NCBI GenBank assembly: GCA_018266845.1
Contig: JAFDZO010000009.1
Location: 62,253 to 126,252, forward strand
Source of the DNA: Bacteroidota bacterium
Lineage (GTDB): Bacteria > Bacteroidota > Ignavibacteria > Tepidaquicellales > Tepidaquicellaceae
Reading direction: 5' to 3'
Length of the DNA stretch: 64,000 bases
In this document: positions 42,373-51,131 of the stretch, piece by piece
How the letters are laid out: every line of letters begins with the position of its first letter
How positions within the stretch are numbered: position 1 is the stretch's first letter
The notes under the pieces: model-generated
What the model was told of the DNA's origin: nothing
What the model saw: the letters and a program-made list of their open reading frames with translations, nothing else
Databases searched by the model: none
Program-made: the position numbers and the translations under genes

Positions 42373-45324
42373 ATGCCCGAAGCAAAAGCAAAAAAAGAAA
42401 AAGTTATTTCGTTAGTCAAGAAGATTAACATCTCAAAAGAAGATTTAATCGGATTCCTTGGCACCATCGGTATTGAAGCATCTATTAATACATCGCTGGA
42501 GCCGGATGTTGTGGCAAAGGTATATGCGAAATTCAGAAAAGAAGTTGAAAAGGAAGAGCAGAGAGTAAACAAGACTGTTTCTTTTGAAGAAAAATTTCAC
42601 GTAGGCATTTCCGAGGCGAAGGAAAAAATAGAAAAGGATGAAGAAGATAAGAGGCTGAAAGAGGAAGAGGAGAGAATCAGAAAAAATATTGAGGAAGAGC
42701 TGAAAGCCAAAGAAGCCGAAAGGAAAAAGCAGGAGCTGAAGGCGCACCTTGAAAGAGAAAAAGCGCTTGAAGAAGCTAAAGAAAGAAAGAAGCGCGAAAA
42801 GGAAGAGAAAAAATCAAAAGCGGTCGCAGCTGAGCAAGGCGTTCAGGAGCAAAAAACTGCGACTGAAAAGGTTGAAGGTGAAAAGCTGGAAAAGCCATCT
42901 GAAGAAACGGAAGTCAAGGTTTCATCGTTGTTGAAAGATAAGTTCAAGCTTAATAAGCCTATAACTGAAATTCTTAAAACCGATAAACGTACGCCGGAAA
43001 AAAATAAGCCGCAGACTCATGAAAAGAAGCCGTTTGATAAACAGCGCGGACACTCTGAAAAGAAACCCTTTGAAAGAAAGCCGTTTGATAGAAACAAACA
43101 GGGATTTGATAAGCCAAGACATGGTGATGACAGAAGAAGGGACGGAAAAGATAATAAATTCCAAAAAGTTTCCATTAGCGATTTAAAAGATAAAAGAAAA
43201 ACTTTTTCTAAACCTTCTGATACTGCTCCGCCTGCAAAGGGCGACGGCTCTTTAACAAGGAAGGTTTTTACTCCGCGGACAGATGCTTCTAAGCCAAAAT
43301 TTGAGGACGATAAACGCAGAAGAGATAAAGAAAGAGATAAGAAGAAATTTGAGGCTGAACAGGAAAGAAAAAGAAAAATAAGATTAGAAAAGGGACATCG
43401 CGCAAAAGATATAAGCCAGAAGGAAATAGATGAAGCAATCAGGGATACATTTGCCAAAATAGGTGAAGATGGAGGTCCGTCTTCAAGAAGTCTTGCAAGA
43501 AAGAGAAAGAAGAAAGAAAGAGAAATTGAAGAAAAGAAAATTCAGGAAAGAGCCGAAGCTTCAAAGAATGTAATCAAGGTAACTGAATTTTTATCAACAG
43601 CCGAGCTTGCCAATCTAATGGGAATGGAAGTGAATGAGCTTATTAAAGCAACATTCAAGCTTGGAATGATGGTATCAATTAACCAGCGTCTCGAAAAAGA
43701 TTTGATAATTCTCCTTGCTGAAGAATTTGGCTTTAAGATAGAATTCCAATCTGAATATGAAGAGGAAGCTCTTGAGGAAGCAGAAGATGCGCCGGAAACA
43801 CTGAAACACCGTTCACCGGTTGTTACAATCATGGGACACGTTGACCATGGAAAAACGTCTTTGCTTGATTACATCAGAAAAGCAAATGTTGTTGCAGGTG
43901 AAGCTGGCGGAATAACGCAGCACATCGGCGCTTACAAAGTTACGCTTGAATCAGGAAAAGAAATTGCATTCCTTGATACTCCGGGGCACGAAGCATTTAC
44001 TGCTATGAGAGCTAGAGGCGGTCAGGCAGCCGATATGGTTGTGCTCGTTGTCGCTGCTGATGACAGTGTTATGCCGCAAACTGTTGAAGCTATAAATCAC
44101 GCGCTTGCAGCTAACGTTCCGATTATAATTGCAATAAATAAAGTTGATAAGCCGGAAGCAAACCCTGACAGAATCAAGCAGCAGCTTGCCGATAAAAATA
44201 TTCTTGTTGAAGAATGGGGCGGTAAATATCAGTCAGTGGAAATTTCCGCAAAGCATGGAAAGAATGTTGACCAGCTTTTAGAAAAAATTCTCCTTGAGGC
44301 AGAACTGCTTGACCTGAAGGCAAATCCTGACAGAAATGCACGCGGAGTCGTGCTTGAAGCAAAGCTTGATAAAGGAAAAGGTTCTGTTGCAACTGTTCTC
44401 GTTCAAAAAGGCACATTAAAAGTCGGAGATATATTTATTGCCGGAGTTTTCAGCGGTAAAGTAAAAGCGATGTTTGATGAAAGAGAGCACAAGCTTGAGC
44501 AGGTTGGTCCATCATCACCCGCGCAGATATTAGGATTTGACGGAGTGCCTCAGGCAGGTGATACATTTATTGTAATGGATTCCGAAAGACATGCAAAGGA
44601 AATTTCTATTAAGAGGCAGCAGCTTAAACGCGAACAGGATTTTAGACAGGTTAAGTTTATTACTCTCGACGATATTTCGAAACAAATTCAGGAAGGAAAG
44701 CAGGTCGAGCTTAAGATTATTCTCAAGGCTGACTTTGACGGTTCTGCCGAAGCTATTGCAGACTCATTGCAAAAGCTTACAACAGCCGAAGCAAAAGTTA
44801 CTGTTATTCATAAGGCGATAGGTCAGATTTCCGAATCAGACGTATTGCTTGCAGAAGCATCGAATGCTATTATAATCGGCTTCAATGTCAGACCAAACCT
44901 CAATGCAAGAAAATTAGCAGAGAAGAATAATGTTGATATTAGATTATACAACATCATTTATCAGGCAATAGAAGAAGTGAAATCTGCTCTTGAGGGATTG
45001 CTTGAGCCGGAGAAATCGGAAGAAGTTACTTGTACTGTTGAAGTCAGAGATGTATTTAAGGTGCCGAAAATCGGAAACATTGCAGGATGCTATGTTCAGG
45101 ACGGTAAAGTTACAAGAAATACAAAGGTTCGCTTGTTGAGGGAAGGTCTTGTTATTTTTGACGGTAATATTGCGTCATTAAAGAGAATTAAAGATGATGT
45201 AAGAGAAGTAGAAGCAGGATACGAGTGCGGTATCGGACTTGAGAACTTCAACGATGTTAAGGTCGGAGATGTTATTGAAGGCTACAGAATTGTTGAAACA
45301 AAGCGAAAGCTTACAACAGCATAA
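42373..45324 (+). CDS. infB: Translation initiation factor IF-2
   Basis: A 983-residue GTPase that places initiator tRNA on the ribosome. The N-terminal 400 residues are a highly charged Lys/Glu/Arg-rich region with long helices (residues 70-160) and Pro/Lys-rich linkers. The IF2 N-domain appears at 395-470, then the G domain with G1 GHVDHGKTS at 488, DTPGHEAF as G3, and NKVDKPEAN as G4. Domains II-IV follow to residue 983. Well above 850-890 residues as in many Bacteroidota. No internal start is evident. Confidence 0.97.
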   Translation: MPEAKAKKEKVISLVKKINISKEDLIGFLGTIGIEASINTSLEPDVVAKVYAKFRKEVEKEEQRVNKTVSFEEKFHVGISEAKEKIEKDEEDKRLKEEEERIRKNIEEELKAKEAERKKQELKAHLEREKALEEAKERKKREKEEKKSKAVAAEQGVQEQKTATEKVEGEKLEKPSEETEVKVSSLLKDKFKLNKPITEILKTDKRTPEKNKPQTHEKKPFDKQRGHSEKKPFERKPFDRNKQGFDKPRHGDDRRRDGKDNKFQKVSISDLKDKRKTFSKPSDTAPPAKGDGSLTRKVFTPRTDASKPKFEDDKRRRDKERDKKKFEAEQERKRKIRLEKGHRAKDISQKEIDEAIRDTFAKIGEDGGPSSRSLARKRKKKEREIEEKKIQERAEASKNVIKVTEFLSTAELANLMGMEVNELIKATFKLGMMVSINQRLEKDLIILLAEEFGFKIEFQSEYEEEALEEAEDAPETLKHRSPVVTIMGHVDHGKTSLLDYIRKANVVAGEAGGITQHIGAYKVTLESGKEIAFLDTPGHEAFTAMRARGGQAADMVVLVVAADDSVMPQTVEAINHALAANVPIIIAINKVDKPEANPDRIKQQLADKNILVEEWGGKYQSVEISAKHGKNVDQLLEKILLEAELLDLKANPDRNARGVVLEAKLDKGKGSVATVLVQKGTLKVGDIFIAGVFSGKVKAMFDEREHKLEQVGPSSPAQILGFDGVPQAGDTFIVMDSERHAKEISIKRQQLKREQDFRQVKFITLDDISKQIQEGKQVELKIILKADFDGSAEAIADSLQKLTTAEAKVTVIHKAIGQISESDVLLAEASNAIIIGFNVRPNLNARKLAEKNNVDIRLYNIIYQAIEEVKSALEGLLEPEKSEEVTCTVEVRDVFKVPKIGNIAGCYVQDGKVTRNTKVRLLREGLVIFDGNIASLKRIKDDVREVEAGYECGIGLENFNDVKVGDVIEGYRIVETKRKLTTA

Positions 45325-45348
45325 TATTAGAAAAGTGAGAGGGATTTT

Positions 45349-45705
45349 ATGTCAATACGAACAGAAAAAGTCGCTGAAGAAATAAAACATAAATTGAATA
45401 CAGCAATGTCCCGGGATTTGCAGGAACTAAATCTCGGGCTTGTAACCATATCAAAAGTTATAGTCTCGCCCGATTTAAAAATAGCCAAAGTATATTTAAG
45501 CTTTTTGGGTAACAGAGAGCCTATAGAAACCTGCCTGAAAAAAATTTCAGACAGGAAAGGGCATATAAGATTTCTGCTTGGCAAGCAAATTACTTTCAGA
45601 TATACGCCCGATTTGCTTTTTTTTCATGACGATACAATTGAGTATGCGGATAAAATCGAAAAGCTTTTGAAGGAAATAAAGGACAAGGATACCCGCCCGG
45701 AATAA
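45349..45705 (+). CDS. rbfA: Ribosome-binding factor A
   Basis: A 118-residue 30S maturation factor. The start MSIRTEKVAEEIKHKLNTAM is the typical N-terminal helix, followed by the KH fold: LGLVTISKVIVSPDLKIAKVYLSFLG, and FRYTPDLLFFHDDTIEYADKIEKLL near the end. It stands between infB (24 nt) and truB (21 nt), in the usual order. Confidence 0.95.
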   Translation: MSIRTEKVAEEIKHKLNTAMSRDLQELNLGLVTISKVIVSPDLKIAKVYLSFLGNREPIETCLKKISDRKGHIRFLLGKQITFRYTPDLLFFHDDTIEYADKIEKLLKEIKDKDTRPE

Positions 45706-45726
45706 ATTCCCATTTTAAATTCTCTA

Positions 45727-46392
45727 ATGATTCATCAAGATAGCATTTTTCTCGCAGACAAACCTCTGGATAAGACCAGTTTTGATATTGTTGCTTTATT
45801 CAAACGGGAATTTCAGTTAAAGAAAATCGGACATTCGGGAACACTCGACCCTAAGGCAACGGGGCTTTTGATTTTGTGCTCGGGGAAAAAAACTAAGCTG
45901 ATAAATGAGTTCATTGATTACGATAAGGAGTATAACGGCATAATAAGAATTGGGGCAACAACCCCCACTTTTGATACCGAGTCTGAAGAAGAAAATTTAA
46001 CGGAAACAGAAAGCGTTACGGATGAAATGATAGAAAAGATAAAGGAAAAATTCACTGGGGATATTGAGCAAATTCCGCCGATGCACTCCGCCGTAAAGCA
46101 TAAAGGAAAACCGCTGTATAAAATGGCGCGTAAGGGTGAGACAATTGAAAGAAAGCCAAGGCAGATTACTATAAGCGAGTTATATCTAAAGAGAATATCC
46201 GATACTGAAATATTTTTCAATGTAAGCTGTTCAAAGGGAACATACATAAGAACTCTTGCCAATGATATAGGCGCTGAACTCGGTGTTGGGGGCTACCTAA
46301 AGACGCTGCAAAGGACAAGAATAGGGAAATATAAGCTGGAAGAATTTGCCGATGAAACAAAAGGCGTAAAATATAAAATTTTAAAAGATTAG
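45727..46392 (+). CDS. truB: tRNA pseudouridine(55) synthase TruB
   Basis: A 221-residue enzyme that isomerises U55 in the T loop of tRNAs. The catalytic Asp is in GHSGTLDPKATGLL. PPMHSAVKHKGKPLYKMARKG and CSKGTYIRTLANDIG are family signatures. It lacks the C-terminal PUA-like domain, so it is the short form (E. coli TruB has 314 residues). Last gene of the translation cluster, followed by tRNA-Ser. Confidence 0.95.
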   Translation: MIHQDSIFLADKPLDKTSFDIVALFKREFQLKKIGHSGTLDPKATGLLILCSGKKTKLINEFIDYDKEYNGIIRIGATTPTFDTESEEENLTETESVTDEMIEKIKEKFTGDIEQIPPMHSAVKHKGKPLYKMARKGETIERKPRQITISELYLKRISDTEIFFNVSCSKGTYIRTLANDIGAELGVGGYLKTLQRTRIGKYKLEEFADETKGVKYKILKD

Positions 46393-46430
46393 TACCGAAA
46401 TTTTACATAAAATTTATCAGTAAAATTTTG

Positions 46431-46438
46431 TAATTTTG
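46431..46438 (+). promoter_or_regulatory. Possible Bacteroidota -7 element for tRNA-Ser
   Basis: TAATTTTG matches TAnnTTTG and lies 10 nt before the tRNA. No good -33 TTTG box is seen at the expected distance, so support is limited. Confidence 0.35.
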
Positions 46439-46448
46439 TAGTTCGTTT

Positions 46449-46534
46449 AGAGAGATGGCTGAGTGGTTGAAAGCGGCGGTCTTGAAAACCGTTGATGCCT
46501 CTGGTATCCGGGGGTTCGAATCCCTCTCTCTCTG
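46449..46534 (+). tRNA. tRNA-Ser(UGA)
   Basis: An 86-nt class II tRNA: acceptor AGAGAGA/TCTCTCT with discriminator G, D arm, anticodon stem GCGGT/ACCGT with loop CTTGAAA (anticodon TGA), long variable arm (GATGCCTCTGGTATC region) and T arm GGGGG/CCCTC. CCA is not encoded. It is followed immediately by a terminator. Confidence 0.95.
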
Positions 46535-46540
46535 CTTCCA

Positions 46541-46568
46541 AACCCGTTTGAACAAAACGGGTTTTTTT
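46541..46568 (+). terminator. Intrinsic terminator of tRNA-Ser
   Basis: AACCCGTTT at 46541-46549 pairs with AAACGGGTT at 46555-46563 around a short loop and is followed by a seven-T run. Confidence 0.92.
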
Positions 46569-46961
46569 ATGCCCTTAAATTGCTGAAAAAACCTATACCA
46601 AAACTTACGCCCCCTCGTAAGTTTTGCGATAAATTATTGTTAAAACAAGTTTAAGAGTTGGTGCGAAACACTGAATAATTTGTAAAAACAAAAATTTAAG
46701 TGCTTCTTGCTCTTTTAATCTCCACTAAAAATACAATTCTACCTCAAATCTTGGGCATTCCTTTTTTGTTCGCTTTAATGTCCAATTCTGATTTATGTTT
46801 GTTTCTAAAGCACCTTTTTGAAGAACAAACGTTACGAAGCACCTGATAAATCGGGATAAATTCCGCTAGTAACGAGTTCGGCTTCAAATTAGGACTCCAT
46901 GCGTATTCTTTGCTATTAAATTTCGAGTTGATACCACCATAATAGTTTCCTATTTTATTAA
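46569..46961. other. 393-nt intergenic stretch with one isolated hairpin
   Basis: No gene is visible. A perfect 10-bp hairpin AAAACTTACG with loop CCCCCT occupies 46600-46625. The words AAAGCACC and GAAGCACC recur around 46815 and 46839, and CGTTACG/CTAGTAACG near 46830-46875 is a loose inverted repeat. These may be decayed mobile or palindromic elements. Confidence 0.5.
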
Positions 46962-47783
46962 GTGAATATCGCCGGAAAAATCCCTCCCGAAATAAATAAC
47001 TCTCTCAATTTATTTTTTTCAAATATTGTTAAGTTATTCCCTGAAGTTTTTTTAAACGCATACATTACAGGTTCGCTTGTCAGCGGCGATTTTTACCCCA
47101 ACAAAAGCGATATTGATTTAATTATTATTGCTAAGGAAAACTTTGATAAAAAGCAGCTCTCTCAGCTTGCCTCTTTTCACAAACAATTTGCCCGGAAATT
47201 TGGAAGACCTTACATTAACGGTTTTTATTTTACTCCCGAAAATTTAAAACGCACCTTCAGAACAGCGCCGGCTTATTTTGACGGGAAATCTTTTGTTGAA
47301 AGTTTCCCTCTTAATCTTTTGGAAACAAATCTGTTTGAATTAAAGCATAATTCAATTCCACTTTTTGAAAATGAAAAAATTGATTTTGAAATCAGCTTCG
47401 AAGATGTTCATAAAAATAATTTTGAAAATATAAATTCATACTGGAAAAACTGGCTTCACTCACATGAAAAAAATTTCTTGAAGTCATCAACCCTGATGTG
47501 TATTCCGCGGTTAACCGAATGGGGGATTTTAGGCGCTGGAAGAATGCTGTGTACTTTGAATGAAAACAGAATTGTTTCAAAGCGGTATGCCGGTGAGTAT
47601 ATACTGAAAATTCTACCGGAAAGGTTCAGTGAAATAATTTCGGAAGCAATCATAATTCGAAAAAACAACAGGACTGAATTTAAACTGTCTCTAAAAAGGA
47701 AAAAAGAAACTATAAGATGCGTGAAATTTTTGATAGAGGAGTATTCAAAGATATACGCCAAAAAATACGGAGGCGCTAACTAA
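46962..47783 (+). CDS. Nucleotidyltransferase, aminoglycoside adenylyltransferase-like (DUF4111-type)
   Basis: A 273-residue protein starting at GTG 46962. The nucleotidyltransferase motif is GSLVSGDFYPNKSDIDLII with G37-S38, D50 and D52 as metal ligands, spaced as in ANT(3'')/ANT(9) enzymes. The C-terminal half has PRLTEWGILGAGRMLCTLNENRIVSKRYAGEYIL, the DUF4111 helical domain that orients aminoglycoside in AadA. It is thus a chromosomal AadA-like enzyme, but its sequence is divergent and antibiotic modification is not shown; other small-molecule adenylation is possible. Its end overlaps the convergent GH5-like gene by 8 nt. Confidence 0.75.
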   Translation: MNIAGKIPPEINNSLNLFFSNIVKLFPEVFLNAYITGSLVSGDFYPNKSDIDLIIIAKENFDKKQLSQLASFHKQFARKFGRPYINGFYFTPENLKRTFRTAPAYFDGKSFVESFPLNLLETNLFELKHNSIPLFENEKIDFEISFEDVHKNNFENINSYWKNWLHSHEKNFLKSSTLMCIPRLTEWGILGAGRMLCTLNENRIVSKRYAGEYILKILPERFSEIISEAIIIRKNNRTEFKLSLKRKKETIRCVKFLIEEYSKIYAKKYGGAN

Positions 47784-48753
47784 GAAAATTTTCTGTAAAT
47801 CCGTAGCCGTGCCCGTCTTTTGATTTTCCCTGCGCCTCGAACGACCACAACATGTATCCGCTTACGCCTGCTTTACTGTATCTTTTTCTATCGTATTCAA
47901 TTAAGTCTTTTCTGAATTTTCCGCTGCCCGCTTTATACCCGATTTCTCCTATGTAAACCGGCTTACCGAGCTTTTTTGCCGATGCAATATTTTTTCTTAT
48001 GTAGTATCTCCAAAGCCATCTCACACTTACGGGATTTGAAAAAATTTTTCCGAAAGTTTTTATGCAAAACCTATCCCACAAATTTCTGATAGCTGTAACA
48101 GGTGAATTTAATGCTTTGAAAAATTTTGCCTGCTTTTCTTTTCCCGAAAAATAATAATGAATTTCAATTCTATCCATTAGTGTTGCATCGTAACTGTAAT
48201 CATGAATCGAAATTGCGTCAAGCTCATCAATCGAATAAAGCTTTTCAAACAGGGAAGAATTAAATCTTGAAAAATGACTTCCGAATTTATCTCCTATGCC
48301 TCCGATTGTCCCGAGCGAAATTGCATGCCTGCAATTTACTACTTTTATTTTCTTTGCCGTATCTTTTACAAAGTTATAAATATATTCAAATTTTTCTGAA
48401 GCCGGTTCATTGATTAATTCCCACAATAAAATTTCTTCATAGTTTTTAAATTTTCCTGTGAGATTCAGAACAAACGGAAGGTATTCCTTTTTGTAATTTT
48501 CTTTATACCACTCAGAATCAATTATAAAACTTTGATTGTATCCCCACCTGTCGGCAAGTACGGGAATCAGTTTCAGATTATATTTTTTAGCCGAGCTTAT
48601 AATAAATTGAAGCTTTGTATCACTCACTCCGTAAAAGCACCAGAATCTTACAGTTTCAAATCCTGCCTTCGCGGCATCGCGCAGCATCAGCTCCGATGTT
48701 TCATCATCAACAAATGCCAGCTCGTACATATTGCATCCAAAAAAATTTTGCAT
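47776..48753 (-). CDS. Glycoside hydrolase, GH5-like (mannanase/cellulase superfamily)
   Basis: A 325-residue TIM-barrel hydrolase without signal peptide. E116 in WELINEPA is the expected acid/base catalyst, and E270 in YIGEIGY the nucleophile, at the usual end of strands 4 and 7. Other GH-A clan landmarks are RFWCFYG near 36-42 and MLWSFEAQG near 301-309. Because it is cytoplasmic by sequence, its substrate may be an internal oligosaccharide. Closest well-known relatives are endo-mannanases. Overlaps the convergent nucleotidyltransferase gene. Confidence 0.8.
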   Translation of the reverse strand: MQNFFGCNMYELAFVDDETSELMLRDAAKAGFETVRFWCFYGVSDTKLQFIISSAKKYNLKLIPVLADRWGYNQSFIIDSEWYKENYKKEYLPFVLNLTGKFKNYEEILLWELINEPASEKFEYIYNFVKDTAKKIKVVNCRHAISLGTIGGIGDKFGSHFSRFNSSLFEKLYSIDELDAISIHDYSYDATLMDRIEIHYYFSGKEKQAKFFKALNSPVTAIRNLWDRFCIKTFGKIFSNPVSVRWLWRYYIRKNIASAKKLGKPVYIGEIGYKAGSGKFRKDLIEYDRKRYSKAGVSGYMLWSFEAQGKSKDGHGYGFTENFLS

Positions 48754-48845
48754 AGTGTATTTTCTATTTTACCTTAGATAGTACAAAATGTTGCATAGTG
48801 TCTTTATCTTGGAGATAAGCTTGCTATTGTGTTCAATGTGTTTAT

Positions 48846-49545
48846 AGAGACGCAATGTAACTTTATTTCGGTTACGACTCTCCTACGTTGTAACCAATCG
48901 AAATTTCAGCAAGAATCTTGCCGCCGTGTGCAATGTATTTATAGAGACGCAATGTATTGCGTCTCTACGTAATACCAGAGCATTGCACTGGGAAAACTAT
49001 TTATTCTGCATATAACGCTGCTGCGTTGCAGCCAATCGAAATTTCAGCAAGAATCTTGCCGCCGTGTGTAATGTATTTATAGAGACGCAATGTATTGCGT
49101 CTCTACCTAGTGCCGGAGCATTGCAGTGGGAAAACTATTTATTCTGCATATAACGCTGCTGCGTTGCAGCCAATCGAAATTTCAGCAAGAATCTTGTCAA
49201 CGTGCGCAATGTATTTATAGAGACGCAATGTATTGCGTCTCTACGTAATACCGGAGCATTGCAGCGGGAAAACTATTTATTCTGGTTACGACGCTCCTGC
49301 GTTGTAACTAATCGAATTTCAGCAAGAATCTTGCCGCCGTGTGCAATGTATTTATAGAGACGCAATGTATTGCGTCTCTACTTAGTGCCGAGTATTGCAG
49401 CGAGAAAAACCTTCTTATTCCGATTACAACGCTCCTGCGTTGTAACCAATCGAAATATCAGCAAGAATCTTACCAACGTGCGCAATGTATTTATAGAGAC
49501 GCAATGTATTGCGTTTCTACGTAGTGCCGGAGCATTGCAGCGGGG
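48846..49545. repeat. 138-bp tandem repeat array with two hairpins per unit
   Basis: The word AGAGACGCAATGTA starts at 48846, 48943, 49081, 49219, 49357 and 49495. The last five are exactly 138 bp apart, while the first step is 97 bp, a shortened edge unit. Each unit has hairpin A, AGAGACGCAA-TGTA-TTGCGTCTCT, and hairpin B with core ACGC-TCCT-GCGT or ACGC-TGCT-GCGT flanked by variable arms (for example GTTACG/CGTTGTAAC-like near 49284-49307). Spacer words AATCGAAATTTCAGCAAGAA and CCGGAGCATTGCAG are conserved. Copy 1 is most diverged. It occupies the 909-nt gap between divergent genes. Confidence 0.93.
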
Positions 49546-49662
49546 AATAAGTCTTGCGCTTCTTTATTCAGAGTTCTTCCACACCGAAGGATAAACTAAA
49601 TGATTTTAAAATACATATAATATTTTTTATTTATGATTTAATTTATTTCTTCATTCAAATAT

Positions 49663-50280
49663 ATGTACATTCCAAATCATACACTTGAAACCGACAGAAA
49701 TAAAATTTTAAATTTTATTAAACGCTTTAATTTCGGAACGATTGTTACTGCAAAAGATAATTTTCCCTCAGCAAGTCATCTGCCTTTTTTGATTGAAGAA
49801 AGGGGCGAGAAAATTTTTCTTATCTCTCATTTTGCGAAAGCAAACAAGCAGTGGCAGGATATTGCCGAAAACGTTCTTGTAATTTTCAGCGAGCCGCATG
49901 CTTACATTACACCGAAGTTTTACGAAAAACTGCAAAACGTTCCCACATGGAATTACATTTCCGTTCACTGTTACGGAAAAGGAAAAATTTTACACAACTT
50001 CGATGATGCGCTAAATGTATTGGAAAAGAGTATAGATTTTTTTGATGCTTCTTATAAAAATCAGTGGGAAAGTCTTGATAAAAAATACCGCGACGGATTA
50101 ATCGGTGGGATAACGGCTTTTGAAATTGAGGTAAGCGAAATTCAGGCGAAGAAAAAACTCAGCCAGAATAAAACTGAAAACGAAAGAAACAATATTATTA
50201 ACGCTTTTGAAAAAAGTGAAGACATGAACGAAAAATTAATCGCCGAATATATGAAGAAGGAGAGAGAAGGAAATGAGTAA
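49663..50280 (+). CDS. PaiB-type FMN-binding flavin protein
   Basis: A 205-residue protein of the PaiB/FMN-binding negative transcriptional regulator family (pyridoxamine-oxidase-like split barrel). The start MYIPNHTLETDRNKILNFIKRFNFGTIVT and HLPFLIEE, SHFAKANKQW and VPTWNYISVHCYGK are its hallmarks. Despite the name, few members have been shown to regulate transcription. Its last 8 nt (ATGAGTAA) overlap the start of the TrpF-like gene, so the two are translationally coupled. Confidence 0.88.
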   Translation: MYIPNHTLETDRNKILNFIKRFNFGTIVTAKDNFPSASHLPFLIEERGEKIFLISHFAKANKQWQDIAENVLVIFSEPHAYITPKFYEKLQNVPTWNYISVHCYGKGKILHNFDDALNVLEKSIDFFDASYKNQWESLDKKYRDGLIGGITAFEIEVSEIQAKKKLSQNKTENERNNIINAFEKSEDMNEKLIAEYMKKEREGNE

Positions 50281-50926
50281 GACACGGGTAAAAATATGCT
50301 GCATAAAAAATATCGAAGAGGCGAAATCTGCGATTAACTTCGGCGCATCTGCAATAGGATTAGTGGGGAGGATGCCAAGCGGACCGGGTCCTATAACGGA
50401 TGAAGAAATAAAAATAATTACATCATACACGCCGCCGCCGATTGCGACTTTTCTACTAACAAGTGAAACGAAAGTAGATGAAATTGTTAATCATCATAGG
50501 AGAGTTAATACAAATACGATTCAGCTTGTAGATGGGCTCGAAAATGAAAGTTATAAAGAACTGAAGGAAAAACTTCCCGGAGTAAAAATCGTTCAGGTGA
50601 TTCATGTGATTGATGAAAGCTCTGTAGAGGAAGCTGAAAGAATTTTTGCTATGGCTGACGGCTTGCTTTTGGATAGCGGAAATCCCAACAAAGCTGTTAA
50701 AGAGCTTGGCGGAACGGGAAGAGTTCACGACTGGAAACTAAGCAGAAAAATTGTTGAGCGCTCGCACGTGCCTGTATTTCTCGCAGGAGGATTAAATTCT
50801 TCTAACATAAGAAAGGCGATAGAAGAAGTGCAGCCCTTTGCAGTAGATTTATGCAGCGGAGTGAGGACTAACGGCAATCTCGATTTAAAAAAGCTGGAAG
50901 AGTTTTTTAGATTTGTTGAGTATTGA
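50273..50926 (+). CDS. trpF: Phosphoribosylanthranilate isomerase (TrpF-like)
   Basis: A 217-residue TIM-barrel enzyme. The first strand is RVKICCIKNIEEA; C9 aligns with the catalytic Cys of TrpF, but the usual next residue Gly is Cys. The second catalytic residue is the Asp in GLLLDSG, followed by the typical GGTGRVHDW, then FLAGGLN and DLCSGVR for phosphate binding. It would catalyse the third step of tryptophan synthesis, but it stands away from other trp genes, coupled to a PaiB-like flavoprotein, and the N-terminal part is divergent. A special role is possible. Confidence 0.8.
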   Translation: MSKTRVKICCIKNIEEAKSAINFGASAIGLVGRMPSGPGPITDEEIKIITSYTPPPIATFLLTSETKVDEIVNHHRRVNTNTIQLVDGLENESYKELKEKLPGVKIVQVIHVIDESSVEEAERIFAMADGLLLDSGNPNKAVKELGGTGRVHDWKLSRKIVERSHVPVFLAGGLNSSNIRKAIEEVQPFAVDLCSGVRTNGNLDLKKLEEFFRFVEY

Positions 50927-50928
50927 GT

Positions 50929-51044
50929 TTTCCCTCGTTTCTACGCTTCTGCGTGGGAATGGATGTGGTTACTACGCTAGAGCGTAGTAACCGGTAAAAG
51001 AGTTCTTTCCCTCGTTCCTATGCTCCTGCGTAGGAACAGATGTG
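50929..51044. repeat. Repeated palindromes sharing the ACGC...GCGT core
   Basis: Three hairpins: CTACGC-TTCT-GCGTGG at 50941-50956, GGTTACTACGCT-AG-AGCGTAGTAACC at 50967-50992, and GTTCCTATGC-TCCT-GCGTAGGAAC at 51014-51037. The first and third sit in repeated contexts (TTTCCCTCGTT before and GATGTG after), so they are two copies of a 40-bp element of about 80 percent identity. The TCCT loop and ACGC/GCGT core are the same as in hairpin B of the 138-bp array 1.4 kb away. Confidence 0.8.
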
Positions 51045-51131
51045 AAAATTCTATGTAATCTGTGGTTAGGTTTTGTAATAACATTTTCGATTCTGATACG
51101 TTAACAGAAATATATTCCAATAAAAAATAAC

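Noticed and set aside
42445-43457. Long antisense frames within infB
   Set aside because: The charged, biased codon use of the IF-2 N-terminal region creates open antisense frames; the sense strand is the established gene.
48846-49545. The repeat array taken for a CRISPR
   Set aside because: The unit is a 138-bp tandem repeat with conserved spacers; there are no short repeats with unique spacers and no cas genes nearby.
49339-49594. Reading frames of 61 and 74 codons in the repeat array
   Set aside because: The 138-bp unit is a multiple of three, so repeats give open frames by chance; the products repeat the same words.
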